Below are positions 30,311-41,571 of a stretch of DNA of 64,000 bases, in pieces; within the stretch, counting starts at the first letter, position 1; every line of letters starts with the position of its first letter. The notes beneath the pieces are model-generated. The model saw only the letters and a list, made by a program, of their open reading frames with translations, did no database searches and was not told the origin of the DNA. Position numbers and translations under genes: made by a program. The stretch is from Gadus chalcogrammus (lineage: Eukaryota > Chordata > Actinopteri > Gadiformes > Gadidae): NCBI RefSeq assembly GCF_026213295.1, contig NC_079427.1, positions 35,691,318-35,755,317 of the forward strand. Direction: 5' to 3'.

Positions 30311-31049
30311 ATTAGCAGTTTATGTTGGGTGGGCAGCTGAAAGGAGTCGTACTGAAACAAACAGCTCCTTGCTATGGACCTATTTTGAAGTGCACGGCTC
30401 CATTAACTTCCGAATTAAATTAAATTCCGAATTAACTTCCATTAACTCCATTAACTTCCAAAGTCTGAGATTTCTCCTTTTACTTAACATGAATGGCGTT
30501 GAACACGGATATATAACACACATATCATTGAAATAGCTGTAACAGGCACGGACGTATTGATTACCTGAATGATTATGGGAGACCTACGTAGTTTTCATAA
30601 TATTGTTAACTGTCTAATATTAACATTTCAGTTGCGTTGGTAGGTATTTCATTTTCATTTGCTTGTTTAGCTATGTATGACAGGGTTATGGTTAGCTATG
30701 TATGACAGTTGACAATGTTGGTGTATTACAATTCATTATTTGGGTAGGCTACTCCAACTTCGTTGCTGGTCGATATGTAAACATTTACTTTTATATAAAT
30801 TATTGATTGCATTTTTCGTAAATAGTTAGTTGGAAGGAATCTGTTTCTTAAGCAATAACATTGAACTGATTTTTTTAGGCCTACATACGTTTACTATGTT
30901 ACTATGGTATTATATGGAGCAATCTTACATATTTATGAAGTTTCCAGATCAATAAAGTTCTATCTCTTTTTATCTGAACTGCCTGTATGTCCTCTTGATT
31001 ATAGTATTACAGTGTGTACCTTGGTTATCAGCTATCATAGAATGGTGTC
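30311..31049. other. Non-coding, AT-rich
   Basis: A cluster of CCATTAACTTCC / GAATTAA repeats lies at 30409-30466 and a repeated AGCTATGTATGACAG at 30669-30708. No gene was recognised. Confidence 0.45.
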
Positions 31050-31475
31050 AATGTGGTATTGGCATATATATTCCAGAATTTGAAAAAGGATATGGATATA
31101 GAGTGGGTGACTTTATCAGTATACTCAATCGAGATGGCCACAATAATAACCCCTCTTAGATGGGTTGTAGATACTAAGTTGGTGACAATGTGGTATTGGC
31201 ATATATATTCCAGAATTTGAAAAAGGATATGGATATAGAGTGGGTGACTTTATCGGTATACTCAATCGAGATGGCCACAATAATAACCGCTCTTAGATGG
31301 GTTGTAGATAAGTTTTATAACAGATAATTCAATACGTGAAGATTTGGTGATAGAGGTAAAGCATCTTCTTTAAGCCTATAAGCCTTGGTTTAGTTATTCA
31401 GTTCTGTTGGATTCCAGCCCACCATGGAATATATGGCAATGAAATTGCTGATAAATTAGCTAAGAGATACTAACC
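31050..31475 (+). mobile_element. LINE RNase H-like remnant with a 137-bp tandem duplication
   Basis: Bases 31050-31186 are repeated at 31187-31318 with very few differences. Each copy reads IPEFEKGYGYRV and VYSIEMATIITPLRWVVD, resembling the first half of the RNase H domain of LINEs. Downstream, IPAHHGIYGNEIADKLAKRY resembles the domain's end. No complete ORF remains, and the parent clade is uncertain. Confidence 0.55.
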
Positions 31476-31601
31476 TAATTAGAAGAATTTAGCCTTAAGT
31501 ATATATATTTTTTATTTGTTGTTTTTATTTATTCATTTATTTTGTTAGTTTGTTTTATTTTGTTTCGTTAGTTTGGTTTTTTCTTTGAATTTATTTTTAT
31601 G
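31476..31601. other. T-rich non-coding stretch
   Basis: This is a TTTATTTTG-rich sequence directly before the small hAT element. Confidence 0.5.
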
Positions 31602-31609
31602 ATTTAAAG

Positions 31610-31790
31610 CAGTGGTCCCCAACCTTTTCAGCATCACGGACCGGTATGATTCTCCAAAAAGTTTCGCGGAATTTTGCATGAATTAAAAAAAAAAAAAAAA
31701 AAATTTTTTTTGTTTTCTAGTCATGTCATAGCCTCGTTAAACTACGGCCCGGTTAGGAATGTCCTGCGGCCCGGTGGTTGGGGACCGCTG
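31610..31790. mobile_element. Small hAT MITE with perfect 8-bp duplication
   Basis: CAGTGGTCCCCAACC and GGTTGGGGACCGCTG are inverted termini. ATTTAAAG lies directly outside both ends (31602-31609 and 31791-31798). The 181-bp element has an A-run and T-run in the middle and no coding sequence. Confidence 0.92.
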
Positions 31791-31841
31791 ATTTAAAGTA
31801 TCATTTGCCAACGTCCTTGTCACAAACTCCTGTGTAGTAGT

Positions 31842-32419
31842 TGTTACGTGTGTGGTTGTTTTCCTGTGTCTCCCCTCTCATTCTCTGTAGGTCTCACACC
31901 ATTGGCTGTTCCTCCACCATCGTCCAACCCCCTGTCCAATCTGGGAGCTGTCTGTTGGCCAATCAGTGTCATCAGGCCTTGATAACTCGCACCTGTTTGT
32001 CTCCATTGAAGGAGGCCATTGTCTGCCTGTGTGTGGGCTGTGTGGGGCTGTTGCCTTTTGTTTGTGAGATGCCATAGGGGTTTAGGTGAATAGGTAAGAC
32101 ACCCTTGGGTTTACACTGCCATCACGTAGACCATACTCTGTTATCACATCAGGTTAGGAGCGGGGCCACCCTCTGTATGTATTAGCTAGGTTGTATGTGC
32201 ACTAGTTAGTTGTCACTTTATCTTGTTTTCTTTGATTTGGCTCCGCTTATAGTTCCCTATTCCCCTTGGCGGATCGCTAGCTAAATAAACACACTTGCGT
32301 ATCCAGTTTGCTGTTGTGCCCTGTTTTGTTGTTCTCTCAGTCAGCCTAACAGTAATATGTGTTATGGTTCCCCTACTCCCCCCCTAGACGTAGCAAGCTA
32401 ACATCCTGGAGCCGTAACA
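31842..32419 (+). repeat. 5' LTR of the Gmr1-like element
   Basis: It runs from TGTTACGTGTG to GGAGCCGTAACA. AATAAACACAC near 32284 is a polyadenylation-signal candidate. Confidence 0.92.
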
Positions 32420-32423
32420 TATT

Positions 32424-32441
32424 TGGGGGCTCGTCCGGGAT
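32424..32441 (+). other. Primer binding site, tRNA-Pro type
   Basis: TGGGGGCTCGTCCGGGAT lies 4 bases after the 5' LTR and is the well-known 18-base complement of the 3' end of proline tRNA. Confidence 0.9.
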
Positions 32442-32556
32442 ACTCATTGTAGGACTCCACGTCGGGCTGGCTGTGAGGTGTTCGATGCAGGTGTGCACAT
32501 AGTGTAGCTGGTTTGTGTGTATAGGATAGGCAGTAGTTGTTTTTGTAGGGCTCGTT

Positions 32557-33849
32557 ATGGAGGCTTTTGATTTGGGTGTCTTTTTGGCTGATCCGTCTAT
32601 GGATCGAATTGACAGATGCCGGAAGGCTGATTTATATGCCATAGCGGCTCATTTTGAGTTTCCAGTTCAGGGGACCCTGCTCAAAGCGAGACTTAAGGAG
32701 TGTGTCGTGGATATGCTGGTGGGCAAGGAGGTGCTTGGTGTGAATGTGGCTTCTCCTTGTAGTGATGCCAGGGAGGACATTCAGGCTGGGGCAGAGGCTA
32801 AGCCACCCGCTACCTTACCACGCTTTAATCCGTTGTCACCTACGTTATCAATGTCGTCTCAGGACGCCCGTCTGAAAGTAAGGTTGGCCCGCTTGCAAAT
32901 GGAGGCTGAGCGTGGAGAGAGGGAGGCTGAGCGTGGAGAGAGGCAAGCTGAGCGTGAGCACCATCTGGAGATCCGACGGATTGAGGCAGAGAAAGAGGTG
33001 AAACTACGGAGGTTGGAATTGGAGGCTGCAAGTGCAGCACGTTCACCCCAAACCACCCTCTCTTCTCCACTAGCTAGCTCATTTGGCACATTGGATGTGA
33101 CTAAACAAATGGCGTTGGTTCCGCAGTTCCGGGAATCGGAAATCGATTCTTATTTTGGTGTGTTTGAACGCATTGCAGTTTCTATGCAGTGGCCTAAAGA
33201 GGTGTGGCCCCTCTTGCTTCAGTGTAAACTAACTGGTAAAGCTCAGGAGGTGTTGGCGTCCATTTCGTTGGCGGACAGTCTAGATTACGAAATTGTTAAA
33301 ACCACTGTTCTTCGTGCATATGAGTTAGTGCCTGAGGCATATAGACAGAAATTTATGAGTTGAAAAAAGTCTCCTGATCGTACTTTCATGGAGTTTGCTC
33401 GAGAGAAGTCCACCTTGTTTGATCGGTGGTGCACCGCCACTAAAACTACAGATTTTTCCTCTCTTCGAGAATTAGTCCTGCTGGAGGAATTCAAGAATAG
33501 TGTATCAGAACGTATAGTAACATACTTGAATGAGCAAAAAGTGGTGTCACTGTCCCAGGCAGCTGTATTAGCGGACGAGTTTGTACTCACCCACAAGCCC
33601 GCTCATTCGTTCTCTACCTCTCCAACCACTCAGTTTCGCAGGTCAGTTTCGCTACCTTTACGTTCTAGGGAGGAACGGGAGTGTTATTATTGTCATGAAT
33701 TTGGCCATTTAATTGCTGACTGTCCGCTTCGTATGAGAAATCGTCCACCGCCCGTTCAACAACCAAAGGGGGTTGGGTTGATAAGTACAGTTTCTCGCTC
33801 TGTGGCAGTTATGCCGAATGTGTGCATTTCTACAAACCATTCATTTTGA
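32557..33849 (+). pseudogene. gag: Gmr1-like Gag with one in-frame TGA
   Basis: The ATG at 32557 opens a 430-codon frame interrupted only by TGA at 33361-33363; the frame continues unchanged after it. A Glu/Arg-rich coiled-coil segment with repeated EAERGER units lies at about residues 105-150. Residues about 275-335 look like a SCAN-type helical segment; the SCAN domain of vertebrate transcription factors is held to derive from Gmr1-like Gag. A zinc knuckle CYYCHEFGHLIADC lies at nt 33682-33723. The 3' end overlaps pol, which is in the -1 frame. Confidence 0.83.
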
Positions 33850-35126
33850 GTGGTCTCGTGTCACTGACCGGTGATCCAAAGGAACAGCAAAAGGTTCAGA
33901 TTCTCCGTGACACTGGGGCGGCCCAGTCGTTTATCCTCTCTGATGCAGTGCCATTGTCAGGTGATTCATTCTGTGGTTCCAGTGTTTTGGTTCAGGGCAT
34001 AGAGATGGGGTTTGTGCCAGTCCCCTTGCACCTGATACATTTAAAATGTGATTTAGTCAGTGGAATTTTCAAAGTCGGGGTACGTCATAACCTGCCGGTA
34101 AAAGGCGTTCAGTTTATCATGGGCAATGATATTGCTGGAGGCAGAGTGCTGCCTATGTTGGAGGTATTGGACTGTCCCGAAGCTAACACTGAGGATGAGT
34201 TAGCCGAGAGATTCCCTGGGATTTTTCCAGTGGGTGCTGTCACACGGGCGCAGTCCCGACCATTAAGTAATGTGGTTGACCTGTCTGACTCCTTTCTTGT
34301 CCCAGTGGGGGACGTAAATGAGGTTACTGGTTCTACCTCTGTGCCCCCTCCACAGCCTGATAAGAACAGTGCCGTTGAGTGTGCTGGCCTTAGTCTCGAC
34401 CCATTGCATCTACCGATAACTCGTGATAAGCTGGTTGCTATGCAAAAGATAGATTCTACACTGGAGCAGTGTTATGGGAAGGCTGTTACTCCGGGTGGGG
34501 ATATCGACGGTAAGGTGGGTTACTTCCTAGATAATGCTCTTCTCATGCGTAAGTGGACTTCATCTCTTGATTCAGAACGTGACTGGAGTGTGATCTATCA
34601 GATTGTAGTGCCTGTTGCATATCGGCAGGATATTCTATCACTTGCTCATGGTCACGTATGGTCTGGTCATTTAGGTATCACAAAAACCTATGACAGGATT
34701 CTAAGGCACTTCTTTTGGCCTGGACTGAAACGTGATGTAGCTGCCTTCTGTCGTACTTGTCATACCTGTCAGGTCACAGGAAAACCAAACCAGGTTATTC
34801 CACCCGCTCCTCTCTGTCCGATACCCGCCTTAGGTGAGCCTTTTGAGCACGTGTTAGTTGATTGTGTTGGCCCATTGCCTAAGTCTAAGACTGGTAACCA
34901 GTTTTTATTGACGATTATGTGTGTTGCTACACGTTATCCTGAGGCTATCCCCCTTCGGAAAATCGCTGCTCAGGCAGTGGTCAAGGCTTTGGTTAAGTTT
35001 TTCTCGACGTTTGGGCTCCCGAAAGTTGTGCAAACTGATCAAGGAAGTAATTTCCTTTCTAACCTTTTTGAGCAGGTGTTGACATCTTTGTCTATTACAC
35101 ACAGTTTCCAGTGCCTACCACCCTGA
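33822..35126 (+). pseudogene. pol: Gmr1-like Pol, part 1: protease and integrase
   Basis: This frame is -1 relative to gag and overlaps its end, so ribosomal frameshifting is likely. The protease motif DTGAAQSF lies near nt 33909 and MGND near 34120. Integrase follows: a His-His-Cys-Cys zinc region (HVWSGHLG to CRTCHTCQ, nt about 34650-34770), then catalytic VDCVGP (near 34858) and QTDQGSN (near 35032). The frame closes at TGA 35124-35126 because of a 1-base shift near 35110; the third catalytic residue, in ALERWH, is in the next frame. Confidence 0.85.
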
Positions 35127-37248
35127 GTCTCAGGGTGCCCTCGAACGTTGGCACCAAACGCTTAAATCCATACTGCGAAAGTACTGTCTCGAGACCGGGA
35201 GGGACTGGGATGAGGGTGTTCCTTTTGCCTTGTTTGCGGTTCGTGAGATCGTTCAGGAGTCCTTAGGGTTTAGTCCGGCTGACCTTGTTTTTGGACATAC
35301 GGTACGCGGCCCTCTTAGAGTTCTGAAAGACCAGCTTATCTCGGGTAGTGCTTCTTCTCAAAATGTGTTAACTTATGTGAGCCGGTTCCGTGAACGGTCG
35401 CACAGTGCCTGTGCCCTTGCTAGGGAAGCTCTGTCCGCCTCACAGAAGCGGATGAAGCGTCACTTTGATGAGAAGGCTGTCCCACGTTCACTGCAGACGG
35501 GTGACCAGGTTCTAGTTCTGCTTCCCATTCCCGGATCCTCCCTCTCTGCCCGTTTCTCCGGTCCTTATTGTGTGGGACGGAAGTTGAGTGACACAGATTA
35601 TGTTATACAGACCCCAGATCGGAGGCGCAAGACAAGAGTTTGCCATGTTAACATGCTTAAGTTGTATCATGCAAAAGTTACTCCTCATGAGGACTCCGTA
35701 GAAGGGTCTACGGGTCCCACAGTCAAGTCTGCCGTTCCAGCTGTATTGGTTCCAGGCTCCTACCAGGTTCCTGAGGGTGACGAGGATGGATTGGAGTTGC
35801 GGAGTGCTCCTCAACAGACCCCTCGGTTGTTGAACTCTCGGATGCTGTCATCTCTTGACTCGCATCTGGCCTATCTGGATGAGGAACGTAGGGCTGACAT
35901 GGTAGCCCTGATACGTGGGTTCCCTTGTCTGTTCGGTGATGTTCCTTCCCTGACCAACGTTTTGAAGCATGATATAGATGTGTGAGGTGCAGCACCTATC
36001 AAGCAGCATCCATACCGCGTTAACGCTACGAAAAGGTCAATCATGTCGCAGGAGGTGTCTTATTTGGTAGAGAATAGTCTGGCGTCTTCGAGCTCTAGTC
36101 CTTGGAGTTCACCATGCCTCTTGGTACCCAAGCCTGATGGCACGTTCCGTTTCTGTACGGATTATAGGAAGGTGAACGCAGTCACGGTTCCTGACTCGTA
36201 CCCGTTGCCGCGTATTGATGATTGTGTGGACACCATTGGGTCTGCCCGGTATGTGACAAAGCTGGATCTGTTAAAGGGATATTGGCAGGTCCCACTTACT
36301 GCTCGTGCTTCGGAGATCTCCGCATTTGTCACTCCAGACAAGTTTCAGCAGTACTCAGTGATGGCGTTTGGGATGCGGAATGCACCTGCCACTTTCCAGC
36401 GCTTAGTGAATATTGTTTTAGCTGACGTCCCACACTGTGCTGCTTACCTCGATGATGTGGTTGTGTATTCGTCTGATTGGGCTGCTCATGTAGATACTTT
36501 GACAACAGTGTTCCAGCGTTTGGCGAGGGCTTCCTTGACGCTGAATTTGGCAAAATGTGAGTTTGGGAGGACTACCGTTACTTACCTTGGTAAACAGGTT
36601 GGGGGTGGTGAGGTGCGCCCCGTGGAGGCTAAGGTGACTGCTATCACTGCCTTCCCAGTGCCCACCACCCGGCGTGAGCTGCGCCGCTTTTTGGGTATGG
36701 CTGGGTATTATCGTGGGTTCTGTAGGAATTTTTCCTCTGTTGTCGCCCCTCTGACTAGTCTGCTGAGCCCCTTGGTCCCGTTTGCGTGGTCTCCAGATTG
36801 CCAACACGCTTTTGTTTCTGTTAAGACTCTGCTATGTAGTACCCCTGTTCTGGTGGCTCCTGACTTTGAGAAGCCATTCAAGATGGAGGTAGACGCATGC
36901 AATGTAGGTGCCGGTGCCGTTCTTATCCAGGAGGATTCCAACGGGCTGGACCATCCGGTCTGCTACTTCTCACTGAAGTTCAATGAGTGCCAGACACGGT
37001 ACTCTACTATTGAGCAGGAAGCTCTGGCTTTGCTGATGGCACTCCAGTTTTTTGAAGTTTATTTGGGATCGAGTTCTAGGCCAATTGTGGTCTACACGGA
37101 TCACAATCCGCTGTTTTTTCTCCACCGGATGTATAATCAGAACCAGCGCCTCATGCGGTGGGCGCTGATTGTGCAGGGGTACAACCTGGTGATTCGTCAC
37201 AAGAAGGGCTCCGAGAATGTGTGTGCGGATGCCCTTTCTCGTGTGTGA
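35111..37248 (+). pseudogene. pol: Gmr1-like Pol, part 2: integrase end, reverse transcriptase, RNase H
   Basis: After the frameshift the integrase C-terminus continues (ALERWH, then FAVREIVQESLGFSPADLVFG). An in-frame TGA at 35983-35985 precedes the reverse transcriptase. RT motifs are LVPKPDGTFRFCTDYRKVN, VTKLDLLKGYWQVPL, AFGMRNAPATFQ and the catalytic YLDD at 36445-36456. RNase H begins near 36870 with EVDACNVGAGAVL and continues to YTDHNPL. The frame ends DALSRV at 37248, directly before the 3' LTR, so nothing follows RNase H and integrase is not repeated. Confidence 0.88.
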
Positions 37249-37264
37249 TGTTTGCTCTTATGGG

Positions 37265-37844
37265 TGTTACGTGTGTGGTTGTTTTCCTGTGTCTCCCCTC
37301 TCATTCTCTGTAGGTCTCACACCATTGGCTGTTCCTCCACCATCGTCCAACCCCCTGTCCAATCTGGGAGCTGTCTGTTGGCCAATCAGTGTCATCAGGC
37401 CTTGATAACTTGCACCTGTTTGTCTCCATTGAAGGAGGCCATTGTCTGCCTGTGTGTGGGCTGTGTGGGGCTGTTGCCTTTTGTTTGTGAGATGCCATAG
37501 GGGTTTAGGCGAATAGGTAAGACACCCTTGGGTTTACACTGCCATCACGTAGACCATACTCTGTTATCACATCAGGTTAGGAGCGGGGCCACCCTCTGTA
37601 TGTATTAGCTAGGTTGTATGTGTGCACTAATTAGTTGTCACTTTATCTTGTTTTCTTTGATTTGGCTCCGCTTATAGTTCCCTATTCCCCTTGGCGGATC
37701 GCTAGCTAAATAAACACACTTACGTATCCAGTTTGCTGTTGTGCCCTGTTTTGTTGTTCTCTCAGTCAGCCTAACAGTAACATGTGTTATGGTTCCCCTA
37801 CTCCCCCCCTAGACGTAGCAAGCTAACATCCTGGAGCCGTAACA
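37265..37844 (+). repeat. 3' LTR of the Gmr1-like element
   Basis: It matches the 5' LTR with five substitutions and a GT insertion. It starts 16 bases after the pol stop codon. Confidence 0.92.
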
Positions 37845-38737
37845 GTAGCCCAGTAGGTGGCGGTATATGGGGAAAAACTATGATCCGCCACTAAACTAGA
37901 AGAAGAAGAAGATCTCTGCATCCGGTACGTCACAGACTAGGTCACGTGTCTTGGCCCCATAACGCGGAAGCAAATCGCTCCTGTATGTTACCCTGCGCCA
38001 CTGAGCAGTTTGTATAGGAATGAATGGGCGGCCATTTTCCAGTCTGTGGTCCATCCTTTATTATGTCCATGGTCACAGTGCATGGTTTGTGCAACCGCTA
38101 AACGCGTCCCCCTAGCCCCCGTGACTCCTGACCAGTTCCTTCCCACTCGATCAATAAGAGGGGAACACGAACCCATAATGTAGTCACTACAATATCGTAA
38201 ATACGAATTCGTTCTCAGCCCATTTTTGCCATTTATTTACCGTGTTACTATAGCAGAATAAGAATAAATTCATGCATTATCATTCAACTTGAACATGTGT
38301 TTTTACAGTATTGAGTGGTGGAGGGATGACGTGTGTTGGCCAACCCGGAAGTGAGCGTCGCCCTCGGTTACGTTCCCTTGACAAAAAGCCAACAGGTTTT
38401 TCCATTGGATTTTGGATTATTGCAGAAAAATTTGCATCTTTGAAGCCGCTCCTCAAAAAATGAAATTAAATAAATAAATAAAAATAACCGTGCTTCAAAG
38501 AACGAAATGTAAACTAATGCATTCTGAATGGGAGTGTTTCTCAGATTTTTCCATGCTACACAGAACGAAATGTAAACCCATGCAAATAAAGACTTCATGT
38601 TCCTAATAATTTAAACATTATTAATCTCCTGATTAATCTCTTGAGTGTGTAGGGTGGTATTCTATTTTTTTCAATGGGGCTGCATCCAGTCACTTGACCG
38701 TCATGGTTGCTATGGTGGTTGCTATACCACCCCCTCT
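37845..38737. other. Non-coding; GAA-rich repeat end and diverged sequence
   Basis: CAGTAGGTGGCGGTATATGG followed by an AGAAGAAGAAGA run (37852-37912) resembles the end of a widespread fish repeat interrupted by the gypsy insertion. A CAGAACGAAATGTAAAC block occurs twice between 38497 and 38580. No gene was recognised. Confidence 0.4.
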
Positions 38738-40444
38738 CAGGGCCGCTGACAGGTTTGGCTGGGCCCGGGACAAAATTCTCTCAATGGGCCCCCCCTGAAT
38801 CACTGTGTCTTTCTCTCTCTCTCCCTTCACCCTCCTCCCCTTCTCTCTCACTGGTAGCCTGTTCTTCCTCTATCTCACTGGTAGCCTGTTCTTCCTCTCT
38901 CTCATCCTCTTTGGTAGCCTGTTCTTCCTCTCTCTCATCCTGTTTGGTAGCCTGTTCTTCTCTCTCATCCTCTCTAGCCTCTCCTATAAAGGTGAACATA
39001 TTTCGATAAAAAGGGCTATATCTAAATTAACAGGGGTCAAAATGAACCATTTAAAAAAGAACAAATTGAAAACCCCTTAATTTGACGATTTAACACAGAA
39101 AATAATAGACTGATTCAACTTGGCTAACTCTATCCCAAAGACTACAAAAGTTTAAAATCTAAGGTTTTTTTTTTTGTTCCCAAATTGTCCAAACGCCGAA
39201 ACACAACCACAGAATACCCTTGTGCTATCTCCCAAACACATGACGTCGGATGACAAGCCATTATTACGGAATAAACCAAAGTGAAAGTGAAGTTATGGCT
39301 TTCAGAATCATACCACAATAAAACTCACGCTATTGTATTCACTTAGAGCTCATTAACTGCACATTTCATCGACCATTTTCACCTTGACCAAGGGGAATCA
39401 TGTCAAGGGTACTTTTATTTATCGCCCTACCCGCGTTTATGTCCGCCTACTTCCAGAGAATGTTTGGGGACCAAGCGGAGCCCATTCATCTGGCGAGTTT
39501 CAAGTTAACGGCAATCAGAAACTAGTTACAGGCTACCCCAAAACGTCACGTTATAACCCATTCGTTACATCCAACTCTATCTAAATGGCATTTCACATGT
39601 TGCCCATGCCACGCTTATTTTAAACCATGAGCCGCGTTACACTGGCTGTAATTCAGCTGACTGGAATGATTCTCAAATCAATTCAGCCTGATATGGATAG
39701 TGCGCAGCGCGTGCCTGCCTGAAACATTTGATTTGGACATGGGCCTATTTGCGGGGTAATGTGCATATTCTAAGATTCAATTAGATAAAGGCGTATGAAA
39801 CACAGTGTAATAAAGCTGTTGTGGTTATCAAATTATCAATGCCCCCTGTCTGCTGATATTGATCTCCGTGGACTTGCTCATGTGGTGCTGCGCTAATATG
39901 TTTGACACGCCGCCTGTGCCTGTGTTACTTGACGACGGGCTAGGAAAAAGTTGGCGTTGTCTTACCTGGCTGTGCTGCACAGCTGCCTTACTGGTACCGG
40001 CTCTGCAGCATCACCTGTCCCGACTCTTTTCTGAAATATTTATTAATATTTATAAGAGATCCCCTCAGGCTTTCGGCTTCTTCCTCTCTTTTTCACCCTT
40101 TTCTTTTTTTTTCAGGGCTCCTGACTTGTGCATGTTGAATCAACTCGCGCACTGACCACTAATGGAATGAGTCGTCTTTTTTCTCTCCAAAGACCAAACC
40201 ATTTTGGCTTAGGGGTGTATGGGGGTTATGGCCGTTTTTTGCAAGGGCAATGAAGGCAAACAATCTAGGAGTCATTAATTGAATGCAAATAAAGCACTTT
40301 CTTCTCTAAATCAACACCTTTTGAAGTATCATACAATAATTAATCCCAACTTCATGGGGGTCCAGTTATGGGCCCCCCCCATTCCAGGGGCAGTCCAGGG
40401 CCCGGGACAACGTACCCGTTTGTCCCCCCCTGTCGGCGGGCCAA
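38738..40444. mobile_element. Probable hAT-type element with CAGGGCCGC-like ends
   Basis: The left end CAGGGCCGCTGACAGG and the downstream GGGCCCGGGACAA have an inverted counterpart at the right (TTGTCCCGGGCCC form, then CCTGTCGGCGGGCC near 40428-40443). The ends are imperfect and no target duplication was found. The interior includes an acidic minus-strand repeat and a T-rich stretch; no transposase motif was recognised. Confidence 0.5.
38862..38980 (-). repeat. About 30-bp minisatellite encoding EEEQAT units on the minus strand
   Basis: GGTAGCCTGTTCTTCCTCTC occurs in four imperfect units. On the minus strand an open frame reads repeated EEEQAT blocks, suggesting expansion inside a former coding region. 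Confidence 0.7.
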
Positions 40445-40921
40445 TCCTTAAACCACGCGGCAAAGGAGCTGCCGTCAATTGTGTTGTTTTGGTCGTAAAC
40501 TAGGGTCCGATGGTTAAAAAATTAGACAGATATTCATGGTATCCTTAAAGGCAGCTTGGATGTTTTTATTTTCTGCAGTTTAGACTTCTTCTATAACCTA
40601 TTTTTGAAAGCAAAACACCAAGCTCATTAATTTAATGAGGCAGGGTTATTTGAAACAATTTATGAAATAAATATTTGTGAGAGGTCATTCCTTCTCCTGA
40701 GTTTGCTTCCTATTTATGTCTAGTGTACACCCCTACTGTCCACAAGCATTCCCCCCCCCCCTCCCCATATGGATTGGAGAATTGTGCCACGTCCCAGTGG
40801 TGGAGGTATCATATATATGAAAGAGGCATTCAATTATACTACAATGATCAATTAGGATGGCCGAAGCCCTAAAGGAAGTGGATGGCAATAGGTGACTGAG
40901 TCGAGAAAATTTAAGTAAAGG
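40445..40921. other. No recognisable feature
   Basis: AT-rich sequence with a C-homopolymer near 40750. Nothing else can be supported. Confidence 0.5.
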
Positions 40922-41272
40922 CTGTACTTTGGAGTCTCTAATATATCAAAGGGGGTCTCAAAGGACGCATACGCATCAACCTGTGCTCCATCTCGTTGCA
41001 CTTCACCCAGCGGCTCGCTTGCAAGATTTTGGCCTGAAGTTCTTCCCAGACCTACACCATAGCCATCCAACATGCATATCTGAGAATCAGGCCTCTCTTT
41101 AATAATGACAAAAAGTTACGAGAGAAATACACATAAACTTTTTGTTATCTCATAAGCGTGGTGCCGGCTCCTTTTGACCTTTTGACCCCAGACTTCCAAA
41201 ACGTGGCCACAGGCAGCTGTGTCTACACACCTTAAGCCACTAATGAACACCAACATCCCACAAAAAATAGGG
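40922..41272 (+). repeat. Unnamed interspersed repeat X, copy 2
   Basis: It is close to 11336-11722 in the same orientation, with a 30-40-bp deletion in the first third (after CAACCTGTG). It ends at CCCACAAAAAATAGGGAG. Confidence 0.75.
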
Positions 41273-41276
41273 AGTG

Positions 41277-41391
41277 ATCGTCTGTTGCCGGGAAACGGGC
41301 GATCGCGTAAAATGACGTAGGACGCGAAATGTTCAAGAACTTCCTACTTCATTTGACGGGATCGCCCGTTCCCGGCAAACAGATGATCGCA
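41277..41391. repeat. Large imperfect palindrome
   Basis: GATCGTCTGTTGCCGGGAAA and the following bases to about 41325 fold back on 41345-41391, giving about 45 bp of stem with a short loop. Confidence 0.75.
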
Positions 41392-41524
41392 GTCGATTCG
41401 TCTGTTGCTATTCGATTAAACAATTAAATACAATACAAATTAAAGTAAAAACAAGTGTTATCTAGCGATCCGTTATCTGTATTAGTTATTTCGTCTTTTG
41501 GAAACATGAGCCGAATGTTTTTGC

Positions 41525-41571
41525 AACCTGCCCGGCAACAGACGATCGCGTCGTTTGTTGCCAGGCAGGTT
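41525..41571. repeat. 47-bp palindrome sharing the CGGCAACAGACGATCGCG core
   Basis: AACCTGCCCGGCAACAGACG pairs with the following CGTTTGTTGCCAGGCAGGTT. The core matches the first palindrome. Confidence 0.75.

Larger units (their letters stand above)
31842..37844 (+). mobile_element. Gmr1-like Ty3/gypsy retrotransposon, nearly complete
   Basis: LTRs of 578 and 580 bp start TGTTACG and end CGTAACA. They are about 99% identical (five substitutions and one 2-bp indel seen). Flanking 5-mers are GTAGT and GTAGC. A proline-tRNA primer site follows the 5' LTR. The gene order is gag, protease, integrase, reverse transcriptase, RNase H. That order, with integrase ahead of reverse transcriptase, is unusual for Ty3/gypsy and defines the Gmr1 group. 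Two in-frame TGA codons and one frameshift inactivate it. Confidence 0.92.

Noticed and set aside
31050..31318. CRISPR-like direct repeats
   Set aside because: There are only two long copies without spacers, and the genome is a vertebrate's.
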